A stretch of 64,000 nucleotides of DNA, from the NCBI RefSeq assembly GCF_001021385.1, contig NZ_CP011773.1, positions 1,736,001 through 1,800,000 on the forward strand. The letters run 5' to 3'. The position numbers were made by a program, and so were the translations under genes. Positions within the stretch are counted from its first letter, which is position 1. The number at the start of each line of letters is the position of its first letter. Positions 7,925-16,456 of the stretch are shown piece by piece. Origin of the DNA: Mycobacterium sp. EPa45 (GTDB taxonomy: Bacteria > Actinomycetota > Actinomycetes > Mycobacteriales > Mycobacteriaceae). The notes below the pieces were generated by a model. The model was not told where the DNA came from. It ran no database searches and saw only the letters and a list, made by a program, of their open reading frames with translations.

Positions 7925-8179
7925 CTAGACGCTGCTGCGCGCGCGGGTGCGGGCGTTGCGACGCTTCAGCGCGCGACGCTCGTCCTCGCTCATACCGCCC
8001 CAGACGCCGGCATCCTGGCCGGAATCCAAAGCCCAGGTCAGACACTCCGTCGTCACCGGACAGCGGTTACATACGAGCTTCGCGTCAGCGATCTGGGCGA
8101 GCGCCGGGCCGCTGTTCCCCACGGGGAAGAACAGTTCCGGATCCTCGTCACGGCAGACCGCCTTATGGCGCCAATCCAT
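7925..8179 (-). CDS. whiB1: Iron–sulfur transcriptional regulator WhiB1
   Basis: An 84-residue WhiB-family protein with four cluster-ligating cysteines (9, 37, 40 and 46), the GVWGG turn and a basic C-terminal tail. WhiB1 is an essential mycobacterial regulator that binds the principal sigma factor SigA. Its [4Fe-4S] cluster reacts with nitric oxide, switching the protein to a DNA-binding form. The ATG has an excellent upstream AAGGAG. A terminator follows. The roughly 245-base upstream region contains a CRP-like site at 8321–8336, matching the known cAMP–CRP control of whiB1 in M. tuberculosis. Confidence 0.96.
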   Translation of the reverse strand: MDWRHKAVCRDEDPELFFPVGNSGPALAQIADAKLVCNRCPVTTECLTWALDSGQDAGVWGGMSEDERRALKRRNARTRARSSV

Positions 8180-8320
8180 TTGTCGCTACTCCTTACTATG
8201 TGCGCAGCGAAGCGCACTCGCTTTTCGTTCGGCTGTTAATGCAGTGCACACAAATGTTTCTGTGTTGTTGCATCCGATCGTTTCACAGCCTCGACGGTTG
8301 TCAATAGAACTCAGTTAACA

Positions 8321-8336
8321 AGTGGGCAACCTCACT
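8321..8336. promoter_or_regulatory. Candidate CRP (cAMP receptor) site upstream of whiB1
   Basis: Read on the minus strand the site is AGTGAGGTTGCCCACT, an imperfect dyad with GTGA and CCAC half-sites around a 6-base spacer, close to the mycobacterial CRP consensus (GTGA-N6-TCAC). It lies about 145 bases upstream of the whiB1 start. Cyclic-AMP–CRP regulation of whiB1 is established in M. tuberculosis. Occupancy here is inference. Confidence 0.5.
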
Positions 8337-8424
8337 ACAAGCTCTGGCTGGGGGTGGGTTACCAAACCCTCTACCCGTTTGTACTACACTCAACCCACCT
8401 GCGCCCTGAATATTTGGCGCGACT

Positions 8425-9399
8425 CTATTTCTGCAGGTCAGAGCGCTCCGCCGCGGGCGGAGCGAGGACGCAGAGGGCCCCCGGAACCGATCGGAACGTC
8501 ATTTCCGCGCGTAGGCCCAGAAAATCCCCGTCGATCTGGCTGGCGACCGGTTCGTCGGCCGTGACCCGTACCCACGCCACGTCGTCCTCGCGGATCAGGT
8601 GCTTGGCCTTGATGACCGGCTTCTTCGACAGCATTCGGCGCACCAACATCAGGTTCCTCCAGACGTTCATGCTGGTGATCGCGAAAACCCCCAGGCCGGT
8701 CTCGAACGTGGTGTCCGGGTTCGTCCACACCGGCCTGGTGTTGGCGTAGGTCCACGGGCTGGAGTTGGAAATGAACGCGAAGTAAACCCCGGTTCGGGGC
8801 GGCTGGCCGGGCATCTCGAGGGTCAGCAGCGGCTCGTTGCGGGCGCTGGCCAGCATCTCGCGCACTGCCACCCGGACGTAGCGGCCGGCGGTGACCTTGC
8901 GGCCCTTGGCACGCTGCGCCTCGACCGCCGCCACCACGTCGCCGTCCACACCCATCCCGGCGGTGAAGACCGCCCAGCGTTCGCCGCAGTCCATCAGCCC
9001 GATCTCGCGCCACGGCGCGCCGTCGCGACGGGCGCTGAGCAGGTCGACAAGCTGATTGGTGGCGACGATCGGGTCTGGGCTGATGCCCAGCGCCCGGGCG
9101 AAGACGTTCGCGGAGCCGCCTGGCACCACGGCTACCGCGGGCAACGTCTCGGGCCGTTCCCGGCCAGGCCTGCCGAGCAGACCGTTGACCACTTCGTTCA
9201 CCGTGCCGTCGCCGCCGTGGACGATGACCACGTCAGTCCCGTCCTGCCTGGCGGCTTCGGCGATCTCGATGGCGTGGCCGCGGTGGTCGGTGTGGACGAC
9301 GGACAGGTCCACGCGGCTCTCCAGCGCGTGGGCGAGCAGGTCGCGGCCGGCTGCGGTGGTCGATGTGGCGTTCGGGTTGACGATCAGGACGGCACGCAC
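8425..9399 (-). CDS. Diacylglycerol kinase-family lipid kinase
   Basis: A 324-residue DAGK-catalytic-domain protein that phosphorylates a lipid hydroxyl with ATP. The nucleotide motif GGDGTVNEV lies near residue 63 and the second conserved motif VPGGSANVFARAL near residue 92. The C-terminal β-domain ends with DGDFLG, typical of the YegS/BmrU/DgkB group. It is counterpart to M. tuberculosis Rv3218 beside whiB1. The GTG start at 9399 directly precedes the nucleotide-fold strand (VRAVLIVNPNA). The exact lipid (diacylglycerol, sphingosine or another) cannot be determined. Confidence 0.9.
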   Translation of the reverse strand: MRAVLIVNPNATSTTAAGRDLLAHALESRVDLSVVHTDHRGHAIEIAEAARQDGTDVVIVHGGDGTVNEVVNGLLGRPGRERPETLPAVAVVPGGSANVFARALGISPDPIVATNQLVDLLSARRDGAPWREIGLMDCGERWAVFTAGMGVDGDVVAAVEAQRAKGRKVTAGRYVRVAVREMLASARNEPLLTLEMPGQPPRTGVYFAFISNSSPWTYANTRPVWTNPDTTFETGLGVFAITSMNVWRNLMLVRRMLSKKPVIKAKHLIREDDVAWVRVTADEPVASQIDGDFLGLRAEMTFRSVPGALCVLAPPAAERSDLQK

Positions 9400-9490
9400 G
9401 AGCCATGAGCCTAGACCGGTGCGGCACCGCTGTTCGAAGTGTTTGCCTGCTCATCACGAAGGGGACAGCTGCCGGTGGCATGCTCGCGAT

Positions 9491-9964
9491 GTGATCGTGG
9501 GGTCGGAGCAGGGTTCGGCCAGTGCCGTCGGGTGGTTTCACCGGGCCTGCGAGGCGGTGGTCGCGCGGTTGCCACTCGGGCTGAATTCGCTTGTGCCGCC
9601 GACCTTTCTGGGCTTCGTGGTGATCAACTCCGGCACCTTCGCATTGGATCTGCTGGTGCTCACGCTGCTGCACGGTGTCCTTCATCTGCCGTTCGGGGTG
9701 GCGGTGACGGCGGCCTATGTCGGTGCCTTCGCGGCCAGTTACGTGCTCAACCGGGTGGTGAACTTCCAGTCGCACGGTGCGGTCGGTCCGCAGGTGGCCG
9801 TCTACGTCGTCGTGGTGGTGATCAACTACCTGGCGTTCATACTCGGGGTCTCCAGTGCGTTGCGTGCCCTCGGCGTCGAGTACCACCTGGCCCGGATCGC
9901 GGCGGGGGCCTGCGAGGGCCTTTACATGTATTGCGCGATGCGGTGGGTGGTGTTCCGGCGCTGA
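9491..9964 (+). CDS. GtrA-like integral membrane protein
   Basis: A 157-residue protein with four predicted membrane helices: FLGFVVINSGTFALDLLVL, FGVAVTAAYVGAFAASYVL, VAVYVVVVVINYLAFIL, and a last helix ending in MRWVVFRR. The NRVVNF motif after helix 2 and the C-terminal basic RWVVF are typical of the GtrA family, thought to move polyprenyl-linked sugars across the membrane in cell-wall polysaccharide synthesis. A GTG start at 9491 is used because longer frames overlap the divergent lipid kinase. A GTG two codons later is also possible. Confidence 0.82.
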   Translation: MIVGSEQGSASAVGWFHRACEAVVARLPLGLNSLVPPTFLGFVVINSGTFALDLLVLTLLHGVLHLPFGVAVTAAYVGAFAASYVLNRVVNFQSHGAVGPQVAVYVVVVVINYLAFILGVSSALRALGVEYHLARIAAGACEGLYMYCAMRWVVFRR

Positions 9965-9984
9965 GCGCTCGGTACCGTACTGGC

Positions 9985-10377
9985 GTGACCGAATCCGCTG
10001 TCCCGCCGCCCGTGGTGCGTTATGCCGGTTTCGCGGCGGCTGCCGAAGGGGCGGTGGCGATCGTCGTGGCCGTGGTGTTGGTGGTGCGTGGGCTGGCCGG
10101 CGCCGACCAGCACATCGTCAACGGATACGGGACGGCCGGCTGGTTCGCGGTGATGGGCGCCGCAGTGCTGGCCGCGGGCTGGGCCCTGGCCACCGGACGG
10201 CGCTGGGGCAGGGGCATCGCGGTGTTCGCCAACCTGTTGCTGTTACCGGTGGCCTGGTACATCGTGGCCGCCCACCAGCCCGTCTACGCAGTGGCGATGG
10301 GTGGAGTGGCGATCGCCGTGCTCGCGCTGCTGTTCAGCCCGCCGGCTCTGCGCTGGGCGTCGCGCGCCGACGACTAA
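9985..10377 (+). CDS. Four-helix integral membrane protein
   Basis: A 130-residue conserved mycobacterial membrane protein (Rv3217c-like) with four hydrophobic segments: GAVAIVVAVVLVVRGLAG, GWFAVMGAAVLAAGWAL, IAVFANLLLLPVAWYIV and AVAMGGVAIAVLALLF. No catalytic motif is visible and its function is unknown. The GTG at 9985 is 6 bases downstream of TACCGT (9973–9978), a -10 element, suggesting a leaderless mRNA. It is 20 bases after the GtrA-like gene and overlaps the convergent acetyltransferase gene by four bases. Confidence 0.83.
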   Translation: MTESAVPPPVVRYAGFAAAAEGAVAIVVAVVLVVRGLAGADQHIVNGYGTAGWFAVMGAAVLAAGWALATGRRWGRGIAVFANLLLLPVAWYIVAAHQPVYAVAMGGVAIAVLALLFSPPALRWASRADD

Positions 10378-10853
10378 ACCTCGGCGGCCAGCGCCTGGAG
10401 TTCCGCTCCGCTGACCCGGTAGTTGATCCATTCCGACATCTGCTTGCCGCCGACCGCGTCATAGAGCGCGATGGCGTTGACGTTCCAGTCCAACACTTCC
10501 CACGCCAGCCGGGTGTAGCCGTTGTCGATGCACTCCTTCGCCAGCGTCGCAAGCAACGTACGCGCCAGGCCGCGCCGGCGGAACTTGTCGCGCACGAACA
10601 GGTCTTCGAGGTAGATGCCGGCCACACCGTCCCACGTGGAGAAGGTGCGGAACCACAGCGCGACCGCGGCCGCTTCGCCGTCGATCTCGACCAGATGGCA
10701 GGACGCAGGCGGGTTGTCGCCGAACAGTGCTGCGGTGATTTGACTTTCGGTCACCGTGCATTGATCGGCAGCATGCTCGAACTCGGCGAGCTCGCGGATC
10801 ATCGCGACGATCTCGGCCTCGTCGCCGGGTTGGGCCATCCGGATCACGGTCAT
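10374..10853 (-). CDS. GNAT-family N-acetyltransferase
   Basis: A 159-residue GCN5-related acetyltransferase (Rv3216-like). The acetyl-CoA pyrophosphate-binding loop is FRRRGLARTLLATL (around residues 91–104), preceded by the strand YLEDLFVRD. The C-terminal segment WEVLDWNVNAIALYDAVGG is characteristic of the diamine/thialysine acetyltransferase (SSAT-like) branch, so a small polyamine or amino-acid-like amine is a plausible substrate. It overlaps the end of entC by four bases and is the last gene of a gpm2-like–entC–acetyltransferase operon. Confidence 0.9.
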   Translation of the reverse strand: MTVIRMAQPGDEAEIVAMIRELAEFEHAADQCTVTESQITAALFGDNPPASCHLVEIDGEAAAVALWFRTFSTWDGVAGIYLEDLFVRDKFRRRGLARTLLATLAKECIDNGYTRLAWEVLDWNVNAIALYDAVGGKQMSEWINYRVSGAELQALAAEV

Positions 10854-11947
10854 TGCTGCACCCCCAGAGCTGACAGAATGGTGTTGAACTTGGTTGTGGT
10901 TTCGGCGACTTCGTCATCCGCGTCCGATTCGGCGACGATACCGCCACCGGCCTGGGCCAGCGCCGCGCGCCGGTCGGCCGACAGCTGCGCGCCGCGGATC
11001 GCCACCACCCAGCGGCCGTCGCCGCGCGCATCGCACCAGCCGACCGCGCCGGCGTAGAAGCCGCGGTCACCTTCCAGCGCCGCGATCAGATCGACCGCCG
11101 CCTGCGTCGGCACCCCGCCCACGGCCGGAGTGGGGTGCAGTGCCAACGCCAAATCGATTGCGGTGGTTGAGGTATCGCGCAACCGGCCGCGGATCGGCGT
11201 GGCGAGATGCCACAGCGCGGCGGTGCGACTCAATTGCGGTTTGGGTGCGACGTCGAGGTTGGCGCACAGCGGCTCCAGTGCAACACGCATGGTGTCCACG
11301 ACGAGCTGGTGTTCGTGCCGGTTCTTGCCCGACTCGGCCAACGCGGTGCCGTTGGCGGCGTCCACCTGCGGGTCCGCCGACCGCGGCGCGGAACCCGCGA
11401 ACGGCTGGCAGGTCACCACGTCACCGAAGCGGGCGACCAGCAGCTCAGGGCTGGCGCCCACCAGAGCGGTACCGGTGTACTCACCTCCGGCGACCGAGAG
11501 GTCGGCCAGGTAGGCGGTGGCTTCGGGATCAGCGGCCCGCAAACGACTCAGAATCGTCCGCTCGTCGAGCGCGGCGTCGGCGACCAGCCGCAGCGCGCGC
11601 GCCAAAACGACCTTCTGCAAAGCGCTTTCGGGATCGGTGAGGCGGCCCAGGGCACTGCGGATGCGGGCCCGGTGTTCCTCGGGTGCCGGCAGCATCGCGT
11701 CGATCCGCACCGCGGGCGACGCCGTCGTCGACCATGCGGGCAAGTGGTCACCGAACGTCACCGTCGTCGGCGTCAGCAGTGCCGCCTTGCTGCGAATGTC
11801 GAACGGCAGCGCACCCACCACCACGTCGGCCGAACCGTCGGTCAACGCCGCCGATGCCGCGGCGACATCGTCGTATCCCGTCTCGATGCCCTCGGCGACG
11901 ACTGTTCCGGCGGGGCCGCTCAGCACAAAGGTTGGAACCGCGATCAC
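10850..11947 (-). CDS. entC: Isochorismate synthase EntC
   Basis: A 365-residue chorismate-utilising enzyme converting chorismate to isochorismate, a precursor for mycobactin/carboxymycobactin or menaquinone. Signature segments are LQKVVLARALRLV, the substrate loop CQPFAGSAPR, the general-base region GKNRHEHQLVVD, and ALHPTPAVGGVPT near the C-terminus. The GTG start at 11947 gives family length. The longer open frame is antisense-like sequence within the upstream phosphatase gene. Both ends overlap neighbours by 4 bases, indicating a coupled three-gene operon. Confidence 0.93.
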   Translation of the reverse strand: MIAVPTFVLSGPAGTVVAEGIETGYDDVAAASAALTDGSADVVVGALPFDIRSKAALLTPTTVTFGDHLPAWSTTASPAVRIDAMLPAPEEHRARIRSALGRLTDPESALQKVVLARALRLVADAALDERTILSRLRAADPEATAYLADLSVAGGEYTGTALVGASPELLVARFGDVVTCQPFAGSAPRSADPQVDAANGTALAESGKNRHEHQLVVDTMRVALEPLCANLDVAPKPQLSRTAALWHLATPIRGRLRDTSTTAIDLALALHPTPAVGGVPTQAAVDLIAALEGDRGFYAGAVGWCDARGDGRWVVAIRGAQLSADRRAALAQAGGGIVAESDADDEVAETTTKFNTILSALGVQQ

Positions 11948-12561
11948 GTCCCGGTGACCGGCTCGCGGTGGCTGGTCAACCCCAGCGCCGAGAGCTGCCG
12001 CAGTCCGTATTCGAATCCGCACACCGCGACCGACGCCGCGCCGAACCCGTACCGGGCACCTTCGCGCAGCGGCTGCTCGACCCAGCGGGTCAGCACCGAG
12101 CGGGAGAAGTGTCCGTGGCCGACGAACACCACGTCGCGGTCGACCATGTGGTCCAGCGCGTACGACACCGCCTGGTCGGCGCGCATGCTCACCTGGTCGA
12201 CGCTCTCGCCGCCCGGGCAGCCGTAGGTCCACAGCAGCCAGCCGGGGGTGTCAGTGCGGATCTGGTGGGTGGTGAGCCCCTCGTAGTCCCCGTAATTCCA
12301 TTCGGACAGCAGCGGGGACACCTCGTCGACGGTCAATCCGGCGAGCTCGGCGGTGGCCAGGGCGCGCTTGCGCGGGCTGCTGACCACGATCGGATTGTCC
12401 AAACCCAGGCGCTCGATCGTGTGCGCGGCCAATTCGGCCTGTTCGCGACCGTGCTCGGTGAGATCGAGGTCGGTGGTGCTGGTGTGCTGGCCACTCTTGG
12501 ACCACTCGGTCTCGCCGTGCCGAAGCAGGACCAGCCGATGCGTACCGACGCTCACACCCAC
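11944..12561 (-). CDS. Histidine phosphatase superfamily protein (Gpm2-like acid phosphatase)
   Basis: A 205-residue histidine-phosphatase-fold enzyme with the catalytic LLRHGETEWS near residue 12 and the second histidine in FVGHGHFSR. The M. tuberculosis counterpart Rv3214 was named gpm2, but it lacks residues needed for phosphoglycerate mutase and behaves as an acid phosphatase. The start GTG at 12561 (reading VGVSVGTHRL) agrees with that protein's N-terminus, and a second GTG at 12555 is possible. It is the first gene of the operon with entC and is divergent from the ParA-like gene. Confidence 0.9.
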   Translation of the reverse strand: MGVSVGTHRLVLLRHGETEWSKSGQHTSTTDLDLTEHGREQAELAAHTIERLGLDNPIVVSSPRKRALATAELAGLTVDEVSPLLSEWNYGDYEGLTTHQIRTDTPGWLLWTYGCPGGESVDQVSMRADQAVSYALDHMVDRDVVFVGHGHFSRSVLTRWVEQPLREGARYGFGAASVAVCGFEYGLRQLSALGLTSHREPVTGT

Positions 12562-12634
12562 TGATTCTGCCCGATGACCAGGCGCGCCGTGGCGGCCGGG
12601 ACGCAACGGCGGCGAACCTGCAAGGATGGTCCCC

Positions 12635-13426
12635 GTGACCCGAGTACTGGCGGTAGCCAATCAAAAGGGTGGGGTGGCCAAGACAACCACGGTCGCGTCT
12701 CTGGGGGCGGCTTTCGTAGATGCGGGCAAGCGTGTCTTGCTCGTGGACCTGGACCCGCAAGGCTGTTTGACGTTCTCGCTGGGTACCGACCCGGACAAGC
12801 TGCCGGTGTCGGTCCACGAGGTGCTGCTCGGCGACGTCGAGCCGAATGCGGCGCTGGTGGAAACGGCCGAGGGCATGACGCTGCTGCCGGCCAACATCGA
12901 CCTGGCCGGCGCCGAAGCCATGCTGCTGATGCGGGCCGGCCGCGAGTACGCCCTCAAACGCGCGCTGGACAAGCTCGACCAGTTCGATGTGGTGATCATC
13001 GACTGTCCGCCGTCGCTGGGCGTTCTCACCCTCAACGGGCTGACCGCCGCCGACGAGGTGATCGTGCCGCTGCAGTGCGAGACGCTGGCGCACCGCGGGG
13101 TGGGGCAGTTCCTGCGCACGGTCGACGACGTGCAGCAGATCACCAACCCGAACCTGAAGCTGCTGGGTGCGCTACCCACGCTGTACGACTCGCGCACCAC
13201 ACACAGTCGCGACGTCCTGCTCGACGTCGCCGACCGCTACAACCTGCCGGTGCTGGCCCCGCCGATCCCGCGCACGGTGCGCTTCGCCGAGGCCAGCGCA
13301 TCCGGTTCGTCGGTGCTCGCGGGCCGGAAAAGCAAGGGCAGCACGGCATATCGCGAATTCGCGGCCGCATTGCTCAAGCATTGGAAGTCCGGAAAGGCGC
13401 TGCCCACCTTCACTCCCGAGGTCTAA
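12635..13426 (+). CDS. ParA/Soj-like ATPase
   Basis: A 263-residue deviant-Walker ATPase with KGGVAKTT (residues 11–18), VDLDPQG at the switch I region and VIIDCPPSLG as Walker B. It is one of the ParA paralogues outside the chromosomal parAB locus (Rv3213c-like), and no parB gene is nearby. Members position or segregate cargo such as protein clusters or DNA. The GTG at 12635 is chosen because AAGGA lies 8 bases upstream; the ATG at 12626 overlaps that element. The 3′ end overlaps the convergent Rv3212-like gene by 4 bases. Confidence 0.92.
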   Translation: MTRVLAVANQKGGVAKTTTVASLGAAFVDAGKRVLLVDLDPQGCLTFSLGTDPDKLPVSVHEVLLGDVEPNAALVETAEGMTLLPANIDLAGAEAMLLMRAGREYALKRALDKLDQFDVVIIDCPPSLGVLTLNGLTAADEVIVPLQCETLAHRGVGQFLRTVDDVQQITNPNLKLLGALPTLYDSRTTHSRDVLLDVADRYNLPVLAPPIPRTVRFAEASASGSSVLAGRKSKGSTAYREFAAALLKHWKSGKALPTFTPEV

Positions 13427-14652
13427 GCCTTCGGGCCGAACGCGGCCAGCGCGTCACCGTGCTGCTCGATCACCATCGAGCCGGTGACCGTCGGGACCAC
13501 CGGTCCCGAGCCGGCCGGGTGCGCGACCGCGATAACGCGCTCGCTGGTGCCGCTGCCGGGTTCGTACACCCCGATGCCGTTGGTGAGCGGGATCAGGAGT
13601 CGGCCGGCCATCATCGCGCCGGGGCCCAGCGGCGCCACCGCGCCGGCGGCCTCGATGGTGTAGCGGTACGACAGCCGGGTGTCGAAGACCTCCACGCTGT
13701 CGCCGGTCCACCAGGTGTACAGGTCGCCGGCGTGGGTGACGGCCTGGGCCGAATTGGCAAGCACCGGAGGCTTTTTCAGCAATGTGCTGGCGATCTTGCT
13801 GCCGGTCTCGTCGTACACGGCGATCTGGGGTTGCGGGGACGGCAGGTACACCGCGGTGGTGGTGCCCGCCACCGCCAGCACGCGCGCCTCGGAATCAGCG
13901 GCGACACCGGGTAGCGGGACGTTCTTGGTGTCGGGCTCGTCTTCTTCCTTCGCCGGCTTGAGCAACGTCAGGCGCAGGTCCTTCTGGTCGCGGCAAGCTT
14001 CCAGCACCGACACCGCTTCGTCGCTCGCCGCTGCCGACATCAGCGTGCAACCGGCACCGATGCCCTGGTTGACCGGTTTCACCCGGGCGTCGATCTCGCC
14101 GTAGGACAGCATCCGCACCAGATCCGAGCGCCACAGCTCCAACCGGGTCGGCCCGGCCGAAAGCACGGCGCTGCCGTTCGAGCTGAGCACCACGTGCTCG
14201 TCGGCGTAGGCGGTGCGGGTCGGGCCGCGGCGTCCCGAGCCGCCGCTGATACTGCTGACCTGTCCGCAGCCGCGACGGTCCGGATACACCGCGACGGCGA
14301 GGTCGTAGACGTAGGAGACCCCGCACAGGGAGGTGTCGCGGGCGAACGTCCACCGGATCTGGCCGGTCTGCGGGTCATGACCGTCGACGGTCCGCCCGTT
14401 TCCGGTCACCACCGTGCCGCCCACGACGATCGGGCTCAGCGTGCGCGGGCTGGTCGCGGTCCACAGCTGGTTCAGCGTCTCGGGAACCACCCGCGCCGGG
14501 ATCGGGTTGGGCGTCGGCGACGTGGCGGGCCGGCTGATCGTGGCCCGCGCAGAGCTGTTCCACCAGAACAGTGCGGCGATGACGGCCACGACAAGCGCGA
14601 TCGTCGTAGCGGCGACGAGGTCGCCTTTGGTGCGGCGCTCGGGTCTGACCAT
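13423..14652 (-). CDS. Membrane-anchored β-propeller (PQQ-like) protein
   Basis: A 409-residue protein with a short basic N-terminus, one signal-anchor helix (VAATTIALVVAVIAALFWW, about residues 12–30), a Pro/Thr linker and a large extracytoplasmic domain of repeating β-blades (for example DGHDPQTGQIRW and VYDETGSKIAS) like PQQ-binding propellers, though without obvious enzyme residues. This matches the conserved mycobacterial Rv3212 family of unknown function. It lies between the ParA-like gene and rhlE and may act as a periplasmic scaffold or sensor, which is inference. Confidence 0.85.
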   Translation of the reverse strand: MVRPERRTKGDLVAATTIALVVAVIAALFWWNSSARATISRPATSPTPNPIPARVVPETLNQLWTATSPRTLSPIVVGGTVVTGNGRTVDGHDPQTGQIRWTFARDTSLCGVSYVYDLAVAVYPDRRGCGQVSSISGGSGRRGPTRTAYADEHVVLSSNGSAVLSAGPTRLELWRSDLVRMLSYGEIDARVKPVNQGIGAGCTLMSAAASDEAVSVLEACRDQKDLRLTLLKPAKEEDEPDTKNVPLPGVAADSEARVLAVAGTTTAVYLPSPQPQIAVYDETGSKIASTLLKKPPVLANSAQAVTHAGDLYTWWTGDSVEVFDTRLSYRYTIEAAGAVAPLGPGAMMAGRLLIPLTNGIGVYEPGSGTSERVIAVAHPAGSGPVVPTVTGSMVIEQHGDALAAFGPKA

Positions 14653-14672
14653 CTAGGCGACGATAGCGGTCG

Positions 14673-16205
14673 TCAGCCTGCTGTTGCGGGGGCCTCGGCG
14701 GCGTTGCGCGGACGCCGCCGGCGCCGCCGCTTGCGGGCCGGGCTGTCGTCGCCACCCTCGGCCGATTTGGCGCCGCCGCCGTCGGCGGGTGCGTCCGTCG
14801 CCGTCTCGACGTGCCCGCTCGCGCCCTCGCCGGCGCGGGTGCGACGACGAGAACGATTGCGGGAGGGCCGCTCCCGATTCGAGTCGGTGGAGCTGATCCG
14901 CGTTCCGTCTTGCGCCTTGTTGCTCGGCGCCTTGGCGCCCTGCGACTTGCGTGCGGCACCGATCGCGCCGCCGGCATCGGCGGGGATGCCCAGTTCGGAG
15001 TACAGGTGCGGGGAATTGGAGTAGGTCTCGGCCGGGTCGGGGCAGTCGAGCTTGAGCGCCTTGTCGATCATCGACCAGCGCTCCAGCTCGTCCCAGTCGA
15101 CCAGGGTGATCGCGATGCCGGTCTTGCCGGCCCGCCCGGTGCGCCCGATGCGGTGCACGTAGGCCTGCTCGTCCTCGGGGATCTGGTAATTGATCACGTG
15201 GGTGATGTCGTCGATGTCGATGCCGCGGGCCGCCACGTCGGTGGCCACCAGCACGTCGATGTCACCGGTGCGGAACGACTTGAGCGCCTTCTCGCGGGCG
15301 ATCTGGCCGAGGTCGCCGTGTACCGCGCCGACTTTGAAGCCGCGCTCGGCGAGTTCGTCGGCGACCTTCTGCGCGGTGCGCTTGGTGCGGGTGAAGATCA
15401 TCGTCGCGCCGCGGCCCTCGGCCTGCAGGATGCGGCTGACCATCTCGACCTTGTCCAGCGCGTGCGCGCGGTAGACGAACTGCTCGGTACTGTCGTGGGT
15501 CGCTGACCCCTGAACGCCTTCGGCCCGGATGTGGGTCGGCTGGTTCATGAACGTGCGGGCCAGGGTGATGATCGGGTCCGGCATGGTCGCCGAGAACAGC
15601 ATCGCCTGGCGCTTCTCGGGGATCTGCTTGAGGATGCGCTCGATATCGGGCAGGAACCCAAGGTCGAGCATCTCGTCGGCCTCGTCGAGCACCAGCATGC
15701 TCAGCCCGCCGAGTTGCAGGTGTCCCTGCTGAGCGAGGTCGAGCAGCCGACCGGGCGTCCCGATCACGACGTCGACGCCCTTCTGCAGGGCCGCGATCTG
15801 GGCCTCGTAGGGGCGCCCGCCGTAGATGGAGGTGACGGACAGCTTGCGATCGCCTTGGCCCGCAGCGTCCACCTTTAAATACCGAGCGGCGCTCGCGAGG
15901 TCTTCGTACACCTGCAGGCAGAGCTCGCGGGTCGGCACCACGACCAGCCCGCGCGGGATACCGCTGAGTTCGCGCTCGGTGTCGGTGGTGATGCGCTGCA
16001 GCATCGGCACGCCAAAGGCCAGGGTCTTGCCCATGCCGGTGCGGGCCTGGCCGATGAGGTCATCGCCCGCCAGCGCCATCGGCAGGGTCTGCTCCTGGAT
16101 CGCGAAGGCGAATTCCTTGCCGTCTTCGGCCAGTGCCCGGACGATCTCGTCACGCACTCCGAGCTGGGCGAACGTGAGCTGGGGATGGGTTGTCAAAGGT
16201 GTCAT
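14673..16205 (-). CDS. rhlE: DEAD-box RNA helicase RhlE
   Basis: A 510-residue ATP-dependent RNA helicase with the full motif set: Q-motif AFAIQEQT, Walker A ARTGMGKT (53–61), PTREL, GTPGRL, DEAD (in VLDEADEML), SAT, and HRIGRTGRAG. A long basic low-complexity tail (KRRRRRRPR, Arg/Lys/Asp-rich) follows the core and probably binds RNA. Mycobacterial RhlE is linked to the RNA degradosome. The ATG at 16205 is chosen over a farther upstream start because the extra stretch is unlike helicase sequence and probably forms the 5′ leader. Confidence 0.92.
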   Translation of the reverse strand: MTPLTTHPQLTFAQLGVRDEIVRALAEDGKEFAFAIQEQTLPMALAGDDLIGQARTGMGKTLAFGVPMLQRITTDTERELSGIPRGLVVVPTRELCLQVYEDLASAARYLKVDAAGQGDRKLSVTSIYGGRPYEAQIAALQKGVDVVIGTPGRLLDLAQQGHLQLGGLSMLVLDEADEMLDLGFLPDIERILKQIPEKRQAMLFSATMPDPIITLARTFMNQPTHIRAEGVQGSATHDSTEQFVYRAHALDKVEMVSRILQAEGRGATMIFTRTKRTAQKVADELAERGFKVGAVHGDLGQIAREKALKSFRTGDIDVLVATDVAARGIDIDDITHVINYQIPEDEQAYVHRIGRTGRAGKTGIAITLVDWDELERWSMIDKALKLDCPDPAETYSNSPHLYSELGIPADAGGAIGAARKSQGAKAPSNKAQDGTRISSTDSNRERPSRNRSRRRTRAGEGASGHVETATDAPADGGGAKSAEGGDDSPARKRRRRRRPRNAAEAPATAG

Positions 16206-16456
16206 GTGGTGGCGTTGTGCCTTCCGTAGTCGGTCCTCGAATGCGTTGTCACGCGCGCACGAGTTCTGACTTCGGAATGGAGTCGGCGCCATCGTTTCGA
16301 TGCTCCGAATCGCCGGGCCCTGCACTGAGGGAGGCGGGCCCACTGCGTGCACGCACATTTCCTTGACCACGCCTCACGGCGTTCGTCAGCCCCCATCATA
16401 GCTGGTTGCGCTCTCCGGGACTGATCGGCGCTCCCGCCGGGACTACAGTGGCGGCC

